Source: Flavobacterium silvaticum (GTDB lineage Bacteria; Bacteroidota; Bacteroidia; Flavobacteriales; Flavobacteriaceae). Taken from it: a stretch of DNA of 64,000 nucleotides. The notes beneath the pieces are model-generated. The model worked only from the letters and a program-made list of their open reading frames with translations, had not been told where the DNA came from and ran no database searches. The translations under genes were made by a program, and so were the position numbers. Below are positions 54,236-62,357 of the stretch, one piece after another. The DNA lies in NCBI RefSeq assembly GCF_012911565.1, contig NZ_JAAMPU010000099.1, forward strand, positions 119,126 through 183,125, written 5' to 3'. Numbering within the stretch: the first letter of the stretch is position 1; each line of letters opens with the position of its first letter.

Positions 54236-55131
54236 AATTATTGGTTCGGATTTTAATCGTTTTTCTTGTTGTCAATTTTTTGTTCATGTGCAACCGGACA
54301 GGAAAAAGCGAAACGGAAACTATACTTAAGGGCTCTGCGACGGTAGTAGTCGATGAAACGCTTTTGCCAATTCTTGAAGATGAGAAAATGGTATTTGAAA
54401 GTACTTATGATGCCAAAATTAATCTGAAGCCCCGATCTGAAGCCGAAGCCATTCAGGCTTTATTAAAAGATTCAGCCCAAATTGTCGTATTGGCAAGAAA
54501 TCTCAATTCAGAAGAACTGAAATTTTTCAGCTCAGCCCAAAGATATCCTAAAGTGACGCCTTTTGCTAAGGACGCCATTGCCTTGATTGGTAATTTAAAT
54601 AGAAAAGACTCTACGATTGCATTATCGGAAGTGCTTGATTTTATGAAAGGAAAATCTTCGTCTTCATTTAAAGGATTGGTTTTCGATAATCCGAATTCAG
54701 GAACTGTTCAGTATATGAACAATCTCGCAGGAATAAAAAATGCTCCAGAAAAAGGTATTTATTCTTTTAAGACCAATGCAGAAGTTCTCAAATATGTAGC
54801 GGAAAACCCCGATATGATTGGAATTATCGGCATTAATTGGATTGTTCAACCTTCTCCGGAAGTACAAAGTTATCTTAAAAACATCCAGGTTCTGGATGTT
54901 CAAGGTGTTGGAAAACAGGGGTTTTATGCTCCAAGCCAAAATAACCTTGCAGAAGGAACATACCCGCTGGCACGGCAGTTGTACTTCGTCAATGTACAAG
55001 GTTATGACGGATTGGGCATGGGCTTCGCGTCTTTCATAGCCGGTGAGCGCGGTCAGCGTATCATTTTACAATCGGGACTTTTACCGGAGCATATGCCTTC
55101 GAGAAAGATCGTAACCCGAAAAACACTTTAA
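54232..55131 (+). CDS. PstS-like substrate-binding protein
   Basis: A 299-residue protein of the phosphate-binding (PBP2) fold, with an N-terminal lipoprotein-like signal: FLFMCNRTG has Cys as likely acylation site near residue 19. GSATVVVDETLLPILEDE and the later DPNSGT-like DNPNSGTVQYM match the PstS pattern. The partners pstC, pstA and pstB are not present. Being between tonB genes and a TPR gene, it may bind a small anion for a TonB-linked system, but that is inference. Confidence 0.85.
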   Translation: MKLLVRILIVFLVVNFLFMCNRTGKSETETILKGSATVVVDETLLPILEDEKMVFESTYDAKINLKPRSEAEAIQALLKDSAQIVVLARNLNSEELKFFSSAQRYPKVTPFAKDAIALIGNLNRKDSTIALSEVLDFMKGKSSSSFKGLVFDNPNSGTVQYMNNLAGIKNAPEKGIYSFKTNAEVLKYVAENPDMIGIIGINWIVQPSPEVQSYLKNIQVLDVQGVGKQGFYAPSQNNLAEGTYPLARQLYFVNVQGYDGLGMGFASFIAGERGQRIILQSGLLPEHMPSRKIVTRKTL

Positions 55132-55160
55132 AATTACAATAACAACTAAAATAGAAAAAG

Positions 55161-56831
55161 ATGAGTAAGTTAAGAATTGCAGCCTTTACGGCTTTCATCC
55201 TTGGATCTTCTGCCATCCAGGCGCAAGATACCAATGCTGCATTGAAAGCTATAGATGGCGAACAATATGAAAAAGCAAAAACGATCCTCAAATCAATTAT
55301 ACAATCAAAGCCGTCAGATGGACGCGCTTCTTTTTTGCTTGGTAAGGTTTATCTGAAACAAGACGTTGAAGATTCCGCGAAAGTCGTTTTCGATAAAGGG
55401 ATAACAGCAAAAGATGATGGAAACCTCAATTACATCGGTCTTGGTGAAATCGACTTGAACAACAATAATACTTCCGGAGCACAGGCGAATTTCACAAATG
55501 CCCTTAAGGATGTCCGTAAAAAAGATACCGAAGAGTACGTCTATATTGCTAAAGCCTACATGGATGCCGATAAGCCCGATTTCAAAAATGCCCTCACCAC
55601 ACTTGAAAAAGCAAAAGTGGCAAACGCACAGGATGCACAGGTTCAGTTAGCATTGGGTGACGCTTACTTTGGTAACAAAAACCAAAACGAGGCTTATGTT
55701 TCCTACAGAAGTGCCGCCCAAATTGATCCGACACTTATCCGGGCAAAAATGCAGCTTGGTGTTCTTTTGAAATTCGCCCGTGCTTTTGCAGAAGCAGACA
55801 AAGCTTTCAAAGGTATTGTAGCAACAAACCCTGATTACGGACCGGTTTATCGCGAACTTGCTGAAACCTACTATTTGTGGGGAAATAATGAGCCTAAGAA
55901 ATACAATGAGTACGTAAAACAGGCGGTTACGTATTACGAAAAATACATGAGCCTTACAGATTATTCATTGGCCTCACGTATGCGTCACGCCGACTTCCTG
56001 ATTTTGGCCAAAGACTACAAAGCCCTTGAAGTAGAGGCAGATCAAATGAAAAAGATCGATAATGTAAACCCACGTATTTTGCGCTATCTGGGCTATTCGG
56101 CTTATGAAAACGGAAATACGGATGTTGCCATCAAGTCACTTCAGGACTTCATTGCCAATCCAAAAAGTAAAGTCATTGCCCGTGACCATATGTACCTTGG
56201 TCTTTCCAAATTGAAGAAAGCGGCGGGAACTGCAGGTCAGCCTGTAGATACGGCTTTATTCGACCAAGGTGTTGCCGATATCAAAAAGGCAGTGGAAATG
56301 GACAATACACTCACTGCGGATTTGAGCGAATTGGGTAAAACATTCTTCGACCAGAAATTGTTCCGTGAAGCAGCTGCGATTTATGAAATTGCCGTTTCAA
56401 ACCCGGAATCAAAGAATTACACCCAGGATTTGTTCTATTATGGTTACGCGCTCTATTATGCAAACAACCGTAAGGATGCAAAACCAGATATGGATCAATT
56501 GGTTAAAGCAGAAGCTGCGTTCGCAAAGGTTGCAGAAAATTCCCCAACAACTCAAGATGCCCATTTGTTCCGTGCACGTGCAAACAGTTTGATGGAGAAA
56601 AATGCCGAGATGGCCAAGAGCTATGAAGATTACATTCGGGTTGCATCTGAAAAAGGACCTGAAGAATTGGCAAAGGAAGCAACCAAGAAAAAATTGGTAG
56701 AAGCCTATAACAATGCAGGAGCTTTCTACGCCGCAACTAACGATAAGGTCAAAGCAAAAGACTATTTCAATAAGTCAATCGCAATTTCTCCGACCGATGA
56801 GTTTGCGACACAATCGCTTAAAAAACTATAA
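55161..56831 (+). CDS. periplasmic tetratricopeptide-repeat protein
   Basis: A 556-residue protein with the signal MSKLRIAAFTAFILGSSAIQA. Nearly all of it is TPR helices of about 34 residues (for example DGRASFLLGKVYLKQDVEDS and GPVYRELAETYYLWGNNEP), perhaps 12 or more repeats. A TPR protein at this place is usual in flavobacterial TonB operons and could scaffold envelope complexes. It ends the operon before a strong terminator. Confidence 0.88.
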   Translation: MSKLRIAAFTAFILGSSAIQAQDTNAALKAIDGEQYEKAKTILKSIIQSKPSDGRASFLLGKVYLKQDVEDSAKVVFDKGITAKDDGNLNYIGLGEIDLNNNNTSGAQANFTNALKDVRKKDTEEYVYIAKAYMDADKPDFKNALTTLEKAKVANAQDAQVQLALGDAYFGNKNQNEAYVSYRSAAQIDPTLIRAKMQLGVLLKFARAFAEADKAFKGIVATNPDYGPVYRELAETYYLWGNNEPKKYNEYVKQAVTYYEKYMSLTDYSLASRMRHADFLILAKDYKALEVEADQMKKIDNVNPRILRYLGYSAYENGNTDVAIKSLQDFIANPKSKVIARDHMYLGLSKLKKAAGTAGQPVDTALFDQGVADIKKAVEMDNTLTADLSELGKTFFDQKLFREAAAIYEIAVSNPESKNYTQDLFYYGYALYYANNRKDAKPDMDQLVKAEAAFAKVAENSPTTQDAHLFRARANSLMEKNAEMAKSYEDYIRVASEKGPEELAKEATKKKLVEAYNNAGAFYAATNDKVKAKDYFNKSIAISPTDEFATQSLKKL

Positions 56832-56837
56832 ATTATA

Positions 56838-56864
56838 AAGACCGGCCTCGAGCCGGTTTTTTAT
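56838..56864 (+). terminator. terminator of the TonB operon
   Basis: ACCGGC (56841-56846) and GCCGGT (56852-56857) with a CTCGA loop, followed by TTTTTT. Confidence 0.9.
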
Positions 56865-56870
56865 TGGTCT

Positions 56871-56901
56871 TTGATAAAGCACATTGATATGCGTATCTTT
56901 G
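56871..56901 (+). promoter_or_regulatory. queE promoter
   Basis: TTG (56871-56873) and TATCTTTG (56894-56901) are spaced by 20 bases. The -7 box lies inside the frame extending up to 56884, which excludes those upstream start codons. Confidence 0.8.
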
Positions 56902-56910
56902 CGCCGAATT

Positions 56911-57543
56911 ATGATGGATACAGTAACACAAGACTTAGTCAACCAGGGAAAAATGCTTCCGCTAATGGAGGAATTCTATACCATACAAGGTGAAGGCTTC
57001 CATACCGGAACAGCTGCTTATTTTATCCGCGTTGGCGGATGCGACGTAGGATGTCATTGGTGCGATGTCAAAGAAAGCTGGAATGCCGATTTACATCCGC
57101 CAACTTCAATTAACACTATTTCTGAAGCTGCTTCGAAACACGGAAAAACGGTCGTAGTTACAGGCGGAGAACCGTTGATGTGGGATATGGAGCCGTTGAC
57201 TACTGAATTGGTTCGGGCAGGAATGAAAGTGCACATAGAAACTTCCGGAGCATATGAACCAAGCGGTCATTGGGATTGGTTCTGTCTGTCTCCCAAAAAG
57301 ACAAAATTGCCTGTAGATAAGGCTTACGAACTGGCCGATGAACTCAAAATGATCATCTACAACAAACACGACTTTGAATTCGCCGAACAACAGGCCGCCA
57401 AAGTAGGTGCCAAAACACATTTATTCCTTCAGCCCGAATGGAGTAAACGCGAACAGGTAACGCCATTGATTGTAGATTATGTGATGAACAATCCAAAATG
57501 GCGGGTTTCATTGCAGACACATAAATACCTCAATATTCCATGA
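56911..57543 (+). CDS. queE: 7-carboxy-7-deazaguanine synthase
   Basis: A radical SAM enzyme of about 210 residues from ATG 56911 (MMDTVTQDLV). It makes CDG from carboxytetrahydropterin in queuosine synthesis. The cluster-binding Cys motif reads CDVGCHWC (CX3CX2C), which binds the 4Fe-4S cluster; VTGGEPLMW and HIETSG are other radical SAM QueE features. queA at 36.5 kb acts later in the same pathway. It overlaps the next gene by 4 bp. Confidence 0.95.
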   Translation: MMDTVTQDLVNQGKMLPLMEEFYTIQGEGFHTGTAAYFIRVGGCDVGCHWCDVKESWNADLHPPTSINTISEAASKHGKTVVVTGGEPLMWDMEPLTTELVRAGMKVHIETSGAYEPSGHWDWFCLSPKKTKLPVDKAYELADELKMIIYNKHDFEFAEQQAAKVGAKTHLFLQPEWSKREQVTPLIVDYVMNNPKWRVSLQTHKYLNIP

Positions 57544-57911
57544 TGAGGAAATGGTGTTTAGTTGTCTTTGTTTTATTTTCGGCCATGTCGAACGCTCAAG
57601 TTGGCGATGTTGACGACGTTCATCCGGCAGATTTCATCGAAGCCAAATTCCAGGGTGGAACCGTCCTGGATTTCCATAAATATGTGGCCGATCATTTCGA
57701 TACATCAAAAGCGTCAAAAGGCAAAATGGTAGCGTCTTTCACTATTTCTGAATCTGGCGAAATTACCGATATCAGGATCGTGGAAATTACAACAGTCGAA
57801 GCGGCCCAGGAATTCATTCGAATATTAAAAGCAGCTCCAAAATGGGAACCTGCCAAAAAAGGCGGAAAACCGGCCAGCATGAAAATCAAATTGCCACTAG
57901 TCTATAATTAA
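57540..57911 (+). CDS. TonB C-terminal-like exported protein
   Basis: A 123-residue protein with the signal MMRKWCLVVFVLFSAMSNAQ and a single TonB C-terminal domain (about 45-120: KMVASFTISESGEITDIRIVE, then APKWEPAKKGGKPA). It lacks the transmembrane anchor and proline-rich spacer of a true TonB. It is translationally coupled to queE, without an obvious functional link. Its role is unknown. Confidence 0.85.
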   Translation: MMRKWCLVVFVLFSAMSNAQVGDVDDVHPADFIEAKFQGGTVLDFHKYVADHFDTSKASKGKMVASFTISESGEITDIRIVEITTVEAAQEFIRILKAAPKWEPAKKGGKPASMKIKLPLVYN

Positions 57912-57914
57912 TAT

Positions 57915-57938
57915 GCCCGGGATTGCCGGGTTTTTTTA
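57915..57938 (+). terminator. terminator after the TonB-like gene
   Basis: CCCGG (57916-57920) and CCGGG (57926-57930) followed by seven T residues. The next start codon is 5 bases after the T-run, so the aminotransferase must use a promoter within or before this hairpin or readthrough. Confidence 0.8.
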
Positions 57939-57942
57939 TGCC

Positions 57943-59097
57943 ATGAAAGAACAATTTTTACTAAATCCAGAAATCGCCTATCTCAACCACGGTTCTTTTG
58001 GCGCGTGCCCGAAGCCCATTTTTGATGCGTGGCAAAACTGGCAACACGCCCTCGAATTCGAGCCGGTACAATTCATCCTTAAAAAATCGCCCCAGCAGCT
58101 TTTGAAAGCCAAAGCGGCACTGGCTAAATTCATAAATTGTGAGCCTCAGGATTTTTATTTCACTCCGAATCCTACGTATGCGATCAACACGGTCATGCAT
58201 AGTTTGAAGTTGAAGCCAGGCGATGAAATCCTGGCAACAGATAACGAATATGGCGCAATGGACAGAACCTGGAATTATTTTACCAGGAAAACAGGTGCGG
58301 TGTACGTTCGGCAACCGGTGACTTTGCCCGTTGTTTCAAAAGAACAAATGATTGCAGATTTCTGGAAAGGCTATTCAGAAAAGACTAAAGTGGTTTTCCT
58401 GAACCAGATTTCAAGTGCGACGGCTTTGATCTTTCCGGTTAAGGAGATTTGTGAAAGGGCCAAGGAATTGGGATTGATAACTATTGTTGACGGGGCTCAT
58501 GTCCCTGGGCATATTGACCTCGATTTAAGAGATCTGGATCCGGACTATTATACCGGAACGTTGCACAAATGGATGATGGCACCCAAAGGCTCTTCATTTT
58601 TATATGTGAAGAAAGAGCTTCAAAATGACCTAGATCCGTTGGTGGTTAGTTGGGGTTATGACAGCGATATGCCGGGAGAAAGCCGATTCCTTGATTATCA
58701 TGAACATCAGGGAACACGCGATATTTCATCGTTTTTGACAGCCGATACGGTTGTGGAATTCATGGAAAGTATCGATTGGAAAACACAGGCAAAATACAAT
58801 CGCCAACGGATTCTTGAGCAATATGGACGATTCTGTGATTTGGTGGTAAGCCAGCCGATTTGTCCGGTGACGGAGGAATTTTTAGGGCAGATGTGCAGCA
58901 TTCCGATTAAGACAACGGATGCAATCGCGTTAAAGGAATTGCTATTCTCCAGATACAAAATCGAAATTCCGGTGATGGCGTTGAACGGACAAGTCTATAT
59001 AAGGATTTCAACCCAGGTTTATGTTTCGGATGAAGATATTGAAAGGCTTTACGACGCTTTGAAAGAAATAAAGGCCCAAACAGATTTGCTTGCCTAG
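57943..59097 (+). CDS. class V PLP aminotransferase (isopenicillin-N-epimerase-like)
   Basis: About 384 residues from ATG 57943 (MKEQFLLNPEIAYLN). An in-frame start at 57913 lies in the terminator hairpin and is rejected. Class V features are YLNHGSFGACP near the N-terminus, IVDGAHVPGH (Asp that holds PLP) and the lysine in TLHKWMMAPKGSSF. The nearest type is the isopenicillin N epimerase-like/cysteine desulfurase-like group; the real substrate is unknown. It stands as a single gene. Confidence 0.87.
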   Translation: MKEQFLLNPEIAYLNHGSFGACPKPIFDAWQNWQHALEFEPVQFILKKSPQQLLKAKAALAKFINCEPQDFYFTPNPTYAINTVMHSLKLKPGDEILATDNEYGAMDRTWNYFTRKTGAVYVRQPVTLPVVSKEQMIADFWKGYSEKTKVVFLNQISSATALIFPVKEICERAKELGLITIVDGAHVPGHIDLDLRDLDPDYYTGTLHKWMMAPKGSSFLYVKKELQNDLDPLVVSWGYDSDMPGESRFLDYHEHQGTRDISSFLTADTVVEFMESIDWKTQAKYNRQRILEQYGRFCDLVVSQPICPVTEEFLGQMCSIPIKTTDAIALKELLFSRYKIEIPVMALNGQVYIRISTQVYVSDEDIERLYDALKEIKAQTDLLA

Positions 59098-59142
59098 CCC
59101 GGACAAAGCGGTTAGCCCACAGGACAGAAAGCCCGTGTTTGC

Positions 59143-59180
59143 GGGTTTATATGGCGACCACCGGAAGCCAATATAAACCC
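59143..59180. repeat. hairpin between convergent genes
   Basis: GGGTTTATATGGC (59143-59155) is complementary to GCCAATATAAACCC (59167-59180) apart from one bulged A. It lies between the stop codons of the aminotransferase and the methyltransferase. No T-run follows, so it may be a repeat element rather than a terminator. Confidence 0.6.
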
Positions 59181-59240
59181 GACAATAAACGGCTTTATGG
59201 TCGAGGACTATTAGCGGCGGCCGGAACCAGCTCCAAAAAA

Positions 59241-59945
59241 TCAAACAAAAAGCCTTGCCAGATAATCGAAGTGCTTTCCTTCAAAAGCTATTTCACATTT
59301 GAGTCCGTTGGCATTTGCCGCAGTATGCAACGTATTATAGTCTAAATATAACCAGAAAAACGGCTCTTCGAATTCGCCTTTGTATTGCACGCGGAATTCG
59401 AGTTCGCCATAATAGCTTGATGCCGGAACTGATACTGCACCGTCTTCATCTTGGTCGAACATATAAATGATATCAGATGAATCAATAAGAATCTGGCCAT
59501 TTGGTCGCAAAAGTGATTTGAGTTTTTTAAGGAAAGCTGACAGATTTGAATATTTCCCGCAGATTCCGGTTCCGTTCATTAGCATTAGGATGGTGTCGTA
59601 TTTTTCACCTGACAATTCCATTATGTCTGCAACCGATGCGTTTTTGATACCGCGTAATCTACACGCTTCGATGGCTTTTGGTGAAATATCTATCGAATGC
59701 ACTTCGAGATTGCGTTCGTCCTGCAGATATAATCCGTGACTTGCGGCGCCGCACCCAACTTCGAGAACTTTTCCGTGTGACAACTGAAGCGCCTTTTTCT
59801 CCAGTTTCGGCATTTGGCTGTAGCTGCGGAAAAGCCACGAGACGTTCATGACATCGGGTTCAGAAATGGAAGTTTCCGTAATCAGATCTTCGGGTTCATT
59901 ATCGGTCTGGAAGTCGAGGATGGCAAGGCCGAAAAGGTCTTTCAT
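59241..59945 (-). CDS. SAM-dependent methyltransferase (class I)
   Basis: About 234 residues from ATG 59945 (MKDLFGLAILDFQ). The SAM-binding motif I is VLEVGCGAASHGLYL (about residues 64-78), followed by the acidic strand end VHSIDIS and YDTILMLMNGTG. The N-terminal 50 residues are a family-specific cap and the C-terminal part has aromatic strands. The substrate cannot be inferred; small-molecule methyltransferases have this length. It is convergent with the aminotransferase and divergent from the Cys-cluster gene. Confidence 0.87.
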   Translation of the reverse strand: MKDLFGLAILDFQTDNEPEDLITETSISEPDVMNVSWLFRSYSQMPKLEKKALQLSHGKVLEVGCGAASHGLYLQDERNLEVHSIDISPKAIEACRLRGIKNASVADIMELSGEKYDTILMLMNGTGICGKYSNLSAFLKKLKSLLRPNGQILIDSSDIIYMFDQDEDGAVSVPASSYYGELEFRVQYKGEFEEPFFWLYLDYNTLHTAANANGLKCEIAFEGKHFDYLARLFV

Positions 59946-59995
59946 AAGGCAAATGATCAAAGTCTGAAAGGCGAATGATTGAAGTCCTTTGTCAT

Positions 59996-60030
59996 TTGTC
60001 GTTCAGTCATTCATCGTATTAGTATCTTTG
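59996..60030 (+). promoter_or_regulatory. promoter of the Cys-cluster gene, probably leaderless
   Basis: TTG (59996-59998) and TATCTTTG (60023-60030), spaced by 24 bases. The start ATG is at 60035, 4 bases after the -7 box, so the mRNA probably begins at or next to the start codon. Confidence 0.7.
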
Positions 60031-60034
60031 CAGC

Positions 60035-60529
60035 ATGCAAGAATTCCTCAAACAATTACCGCAGCTTGCCAAAGATAAGCATATCGAAAACAAAAAATAT
60101 TTCGATAAGCTCAGGAAAAAGCCGCCCAGGAATCTAGATTACGTGATGCAGGAATTACATGATGCGGAATTCAAACGCACCGATTGCCTCGATTGCGCCA
60201 ATTGTTGTAAAACCACAGGCCCTTTGTTTACGGATATGGATGTGGAGCGGATCGCCAAACATCTGAAATTAAAACCGCAGCAATTCATCAATCAATATTT
60301 GCGTATTGATGAAGACAATTATTACGTGTTGCAAAGTGTTCCGTGTACGTTTCTGGCAGCCGATAATTATTGTCTGATTTATGACGTGCGCCCAAAAGCT
60401 TGTCGCGAATTTCCGCATACCGACAGAAAAAAGTTCCAGCAGATTTCGGCAATCACTTTGAAGAATATTCCAATTTGCCCGGCGACTTACAGAATTGTGG
60501 AGGAAATGAAGAAGCGGTTGCCTTTGTGA
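60035..60529 (+). CDS. YkgJ-family cysteine cluster protein
   Basis: A 164-residue protein of the YkgJ/CxxCxxCC zinc- or iron-chelating family. The signature is CLDCANCCKTTGP (near residues 52-64) with further Cys in PCTFLAADNYC and RPKACREFPH, eight or so conserved Cys in all. It probably binds a metal cluster; function unknown. Its promoter is so near the ATG that the mRNA may be leaderless. A GTTAAC-rich repeat follows it. Confidence 0.88.
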   Translation: MQEFLKQLPQLAKDKHIENKKYFDKLRKKPPRNLDYVMQELHDAEFKRTDCLDCANCCKTTGPLFTDMDVERIAKHLKLKPQQFINQYLRIDEDNYYVLQSVPCTFLAADNYCLIYDVRPKACREFPHTDRKKFQQISAITLKNIPICPATYRIVEEMKKRLPL

Positions 60530-60538
60530 TGGTTAACA

Positions 60539-60557
60539 GTTAACAGATAACGGTTAA
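60539..60557 (+). repeat. GTTAAC-rich 19-mer, copy 4
   Basis: Exact copy of the 19-mer, preceded by GGTTAACA and starting 9 bases after the stop of the Cys-cluster gene. Confidence 0.85.
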
Positions 60558-60593
60558 CAGTTGGACAAATGACGCGCAGATACTTTTATAATT

Positions 60594-60619
60594 CCTTTGT
60601 GTCTTAGTGGCTTTGTGTC
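60594..60619 (+). repeat. TTTGTGTCTTCGTG-type short repeat, copy 2
   Basis: CCTTTGTGTCTTAGTGGCTT followed by TGTGTC; second copy of the repeat at 26748-26773, differing at two positions. Confidence 0.6.
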
Positions 60620-60653
60620 TTCGTGTCAAAAATTAGCGCATTAGCGCCTTTCC

Positions 60654-60679
60654 AAAAAAAAGCCTCCAATCGGAGGCCA
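60654..60679 (-). terminator. terminator of the small minus-strand gene
   Basis: On the minus strand GCCTCC and GGAGGC (plus 60662-60667 and 60672-60677) form a hairpin followed by eight T residues, just after the stop codon at 60681. Confidence 0.85.
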
Positions 60680-60680
60680 A

Positions 60681-60905
60681 CTATACGAACAAATAATCGT
60701 CTGCTAATTGTAAATGATCTGTCTTTCTTCCACCTACTGCAGAGACCAGATAATCTACGCCGCGTCCGATATAATCAATCATCTTATTGATCCATTCCCG
60801 GATCGTGGAAAAAAATTCGACCGCTTTGTCGACATACGAATGAAGCACTTCGATAATGCGTTGCAATTCGTCCATTACATTGAGGAGTGTTTCTGCGCCT
60901 TTCAT
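60681..60905 (-). CDS. small helical protein of unknown function
   Basis: A 74-residue protein, predicted almost wholly helical, with heptad-like hydrophobic spacing (VMDELQRIIEVLHSYVDKAV) and a YIGRGVDYLVSAVGG segment. I recognise no family. It is supported as a real gene by the rho-independent terminator directly after it and by a composition unlike random translation. It may be a small membrane-associated amphipathic protein. Confidence 0.65.
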   Translation of the reverse strand: MKGAETLLNVMDELQRIIEVLHSYVDKAVEFFSTIREWINKMIDYIGRGVDYLVSAVGGRKTDHLQLADDYLFV

Positions 60906-60952
60906 AGGAATTTCGTGTTGTTATTCAGTTGACTAAATATAGAAAACCGGCC

Positions 60953-62281
60953 TCAATAAATTTCATAAGGTTTTCTTATTTTTTTGAATTCGTCGATTCC
61001 GGGTTTCCAGCTTTGGCGTATTTCTGCCTCGGACATTCCGCTTTCTATCTGGCGCTGCAAGGTTGGTGAACCTGCCAGTTTGGTAAAATAGGAAATGAAG
61101 AATTTGGGTTTGTCGGTGAAATCCTGATAGGCTTTGAGCAGCCATTTCAATTCGATTCCCGCGTGTCTTGTTTCAAAGGACAAATCCTCGCCACAACAAA
61201 TTTTGCCGTTTAGCGGCGGATTTTTAGACCCGAAATTCGGCTTTGGCGTAAATTCAAAATGCATCTCAGGCAAATTCGGAGAGCCGTAAACCTGGAATTG
61301 TTTCTCGGTTCCGCGTCCGATGCTCACATTCGTCCCTTCAAAAAAGCAAAGGCTCGGATATAAGTTGATAGCGCGGTCATTTGGTAAATTGGGCGAAGGA
61401 CGAACCGGCAAATGATAAGTCATCTGTCTGTTATAATTCAAACAAGGAATCACAGTCAGGTCGCATTGAATGCCGTTCTTGAGCCATTTTTCACCATTGA
61501 TCATTCGGGCATACTCGCCAATAGTCAACCCGTGAAGCACCGGAATTGGGTGCATTCCCACAAAGCTGCTGTATTGTTTTTCAAGCGTCGGTCCATCGAC
61601 GACGCTTCCGTTCGGGTTTGGCCGGTCTAGTACAATCAGCGGAATCTTATTCTCGGCACAGGCTTCCATTACATAATGAAGTGTCGAAATGTAAGTGTAG
61701 AATCTGGTTCCGACATCTTGCAAATCGAACAACATCACATCTATTCCTTTGAGTTGATCTGCAGAAGGTTTTTTATTATCGCCATAAATCGAAATAATAG
61801 GAATTCCGGTTTTGGTGTCTTTTCCGTCCTTGATGTCTTCGCCGTCATCAGCGGTTCCGCGAAAACCGTGTTCTGGCGCATATATTTTTTTGAGCTTCTG
61901 ATGTGATTTCGTAACGAGAAAATCTACCAGATGTATTTGTTTCCGGATACGCATTTCGCGATTCTTCATCGAAACGGAATCGGTCATCCGGAACACCGAA
62001 TCATAATCGACAATCCCGGTTTGGTTGGTGACTATGCCAATGTCTTTTCCGTCGATGAGCTCAAAATAAGCCTCGGTATTGCTCGCGCCTGTGTGGAATT
62101 GCGCGGTAGGAACCTGACCTTTCATCACTTTGATGGCTCCGGGAACAGGATCGTTCCCAACAACAGCACCTTTTCTGGCGGGGACGCACGAATGAACTAA
62201 CGCCAATAACATTGAGGCAAAAACAAGAATGACAATATAGCCGTTGTTATCGGGACGGCGCCGCTTTTTCAAAACCTTCAT
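60953..62281 (-). CDS. DUF1343 protein, NamZ-like exo-beta-N-acetylmuramidase
   Basis: A 442-residue protein with an N-terminal membrane/signal helix (about 14-32) having a Cys at LVHSC, so possibly a lipoprotein. The DUF1343 features are IGIVTNQTG, the acidic YAPEHGFRG and DLQDVGTRFYTY, followed by LDRPNPNG. The family removes terminal N-acetylmuramic acid from peptidoglycan fragments, as shown for NamZ of Bacillus subtilis. It would support cell-wall turnover or recycling. It is divergent from the permease gene downstream. Confidence 0.92.
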   Translation of the reverse strand: MKVLKKRRRPDNNGYIVILVFASMLLALVHSCVPARKGAVVGNDPVPGAIKVMKGQVPTAQFHTGASNTEAYFELIDGKDIGIVTNQTGIVDYDSVFRMTDSVSMKNREMRIRKQIHLVDFLVTKSHQKLKKIYAPEHGFRGTADDGEDIKDGKDTKTGIPIISIYGDNKKPSADQLKGIDVMLFDLQDVGTRFYTYISTLHYVMEACAENKIPLIVLDRPNPNGSVVDGPTLEKQYSSFVGMHPIPVLHGLTIGEYARMINGEKWLKNGIQCDLTVIPCLNYNRQMTYHLPVRPSPNLPNDRAINLYPSLCFFEGTNVSIGRGTEKQFQVYGSPNLPEMHFEFTPKPNFGSKNPPLNGKICCGEDLSFETRHAGIELKWLLKAYQDFTDKPKFFISYFTKLAGSPTLQRQIESGMSEAEIRQSWKPGIDEFKKIRKPYEIY

Positions 62282-62357
62282 TTAAAATCGGAAAAATAAA
62301 TAGACACTAGGTTTATGGCTTTGGAATAGCGTATTTTTGAGGACAGAACAAGGTAAT

